Under the pieces are notes generated by a model that was given only the letters and a program-made list of their open reading frames with translations, had not been told where the DNA came from and did no database searches. Below are positions 62,813 to 64,000 of a DNA stretch of 64,000 bases, one piece after another. The stretch lies in assembly GCA_028554795.2 (NCBI GenBank), contig CM068838.1, forward strand, positions 90,632,974 through 90,696,973, in the 5' to 3' direction. The stretch comes from Sinohyriopsis cumingii (taxonomy: Eukaryota; Mollusca; Bivalvia; Unionida; Unionidae). Position numbers and translations under genes: made by a program. Each line of letters starts with the position of its first letter. Positions within the stretch are counted from its first letter, which is position 1.

Positions 62813-64000
62813 TTCTCGCTCCTAGGTAATATCGACATAAAAGCAATTCGTCTGAGAAATATTAAAACTAAAATAATAGTATAAGATTTGATAATATTTT
62901 CTACATTTGTTGGAATTCAATTAGCAAACAATTCCAAACTTAATCTTTTTCACTACGTCAACGATTTTTGTCAAGCATAATCCGTCCAACACATCTCAAG
63001 TAGATACATCCACGCTTCACTTTTCGTTATTTTGCTCGGCTCAAAAACACTTAAGGTATGACAGAAATACAAAAGAAAAAACTTTTAAGATTCATAATAG
63101 ATGTCAGACTGTCTTGTCCATACATGAAAATCCATTTCGAGGTACATTTTATATTACTTATACAATAAAAGATAAATTAAACGTCCAAAATTACATAATT
63201 AACACTCCCGGGAGGAGATATCCAAAACATTATGATCATTTAAGCATGACAGAGGTGGAAACTATGCAATGAAATCTGACTGAAGTGAAATTGATATAAC
63301 CAGTCTTGAGTATTCAGAAATATTAACCGATATGGCCATAAACTTTCTCGTCTACAACCAGAAGAAGAGAGCAATCTAAACCAGCTAGTACATGAATATG
63401 ATCACCTTTCTCCTGATGTTTCAAAACGAAAAATTAAAATCTTTAAAACGGTTAGATTGTAGATTCTGCTGCGGTGAAACAGTATCCTTTGACGATGATT
63501 CTTTTCAACTAATACAATTTGAAAAAAAAAAGAAATTAAATATTGACTACACAATGATTTTATAGAAACAAATACGAACAAAGGCTATGTCCTAATACCC
63601 TGAGCGTATTAGCAAAGAGCACCTGATTTGACTTTTAGGTATGGCTGGATATTATTTGAAATTTTGTTCAATTTCGCCTTAATTGTCGAATCTTAGGCAA
63701 ATTTCATGAATACGAAGTCCAAGTTCCATTAGCATTTCGCGTGTCATGAATCTCTTTAAGAATTAAACGTCATACTTAATATTGCATATGTTCCTTTAGC
63801 TCCAGATTTTATTTAATTGTTTATTAGGTCCGTTGATCCAAGGGTTGGTGGGGTATGTGGAGTATAGATTCACAGAGGTGAAAAGGGTTTGGATAACCCA
63901 GTGTGATACTTTTCTAAAACATTCAACAGGCACCAGTAAAAATTAAAGAACAGTTGACTTTGATATCCGTTTGCAACATAAGTGCAATTTAGTTCAGATT
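62813..64000. other. Spacer, nothing recognised
   Basis: AT-rich; no gene, repeat or exon that I can support. Confidence 0.5.

Overview
This window looks like non-coding-rich nuclear DNA of a marine invertebrate, most likely a mollusc (bivalve-like) or another lophotrochozoan. The evidence is that coding exons are short, well separated and spliced; the DNA is AT-rich; microsatellites and minisatellites are very abundant; and it carries tRNA-headed SINEs and LINE tails of a kind common in molluscan genomes. There are no operons, bacterial-style genes, rRNA genes or free-standing tRNA genes. The species cannot be fixed from the sequence alone.

Two host loci stand out. (1) On the minus strand, four exons spread over 9.3-18.9 kb join through phase-1 introns into a complete 249-residue secreted protein: signal peptide, PAN/Apple-like domain, then a C-type lectin domain with WIGL, EPN and FND motifs. 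It is probably a mannose-type, Ca2+-dependent innate-immunity lectin. (2) On the plus strand, 50-59.7 kb holds a tandem series of CUB half-domain exons. Two N-halves are exactly 204 bp, one with an in-frame stop; each is followed by a short C-half exon. A third copy is decayed and abuts a foldback element. A few other exon-like stretches are listed as weak candidates.

Layout. 0-0.64 kb: 3' end of a LINE. 0.8-2.9 kb: two diverged dispersed repeats (called R1 and R2 here). 3.83-7.07 kb: about 130 copies of a 25-bp minisatellite. 9.3-18.9 kb: lectin gene, whose introns hold a (TATG)n array, a (TA)n(GA)n tract, an R1 copy, a 51-bp tandem array interrupted by two SINEs, and a second SINE type. 19.05-21.44 kb: a block beginning just upstream of lectin exon 1 and repeated, diverged, at 60.08-62.81 kb. 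22-26.6 kb: R1 and R2 copies, microsatellites and weak exon candidates. 31.0-32.64 kb: a broken LINE with a SINE nested in it. 39.53-40.32 kb: a second 25-bp minisatellite, rich in the AP-1-like heptamer TGACTCA. 44.1-44.9 kb: R1 in tandem duplicate. 46-49.9 kb: SINEs and a hairpin. 50-59.7 kb: CUB exons. 58.2-59.2 kb: two foldback elements. 62.8-64 kb: nothing recognised.

What most deserves a second look is the repeat architecture: nested higher-order structure in the 25-bp array, transcription-factor-like cores in both 25-bp arrays, SINEs inserted at one phase of the 51-bp array, and duplication of the lectin's upstream region. The CUB series, with its apparently missing middle segment and an in-frame stop, comes next. 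I see no evidence for a wholly new molecular system. All homology calls were made by eye.
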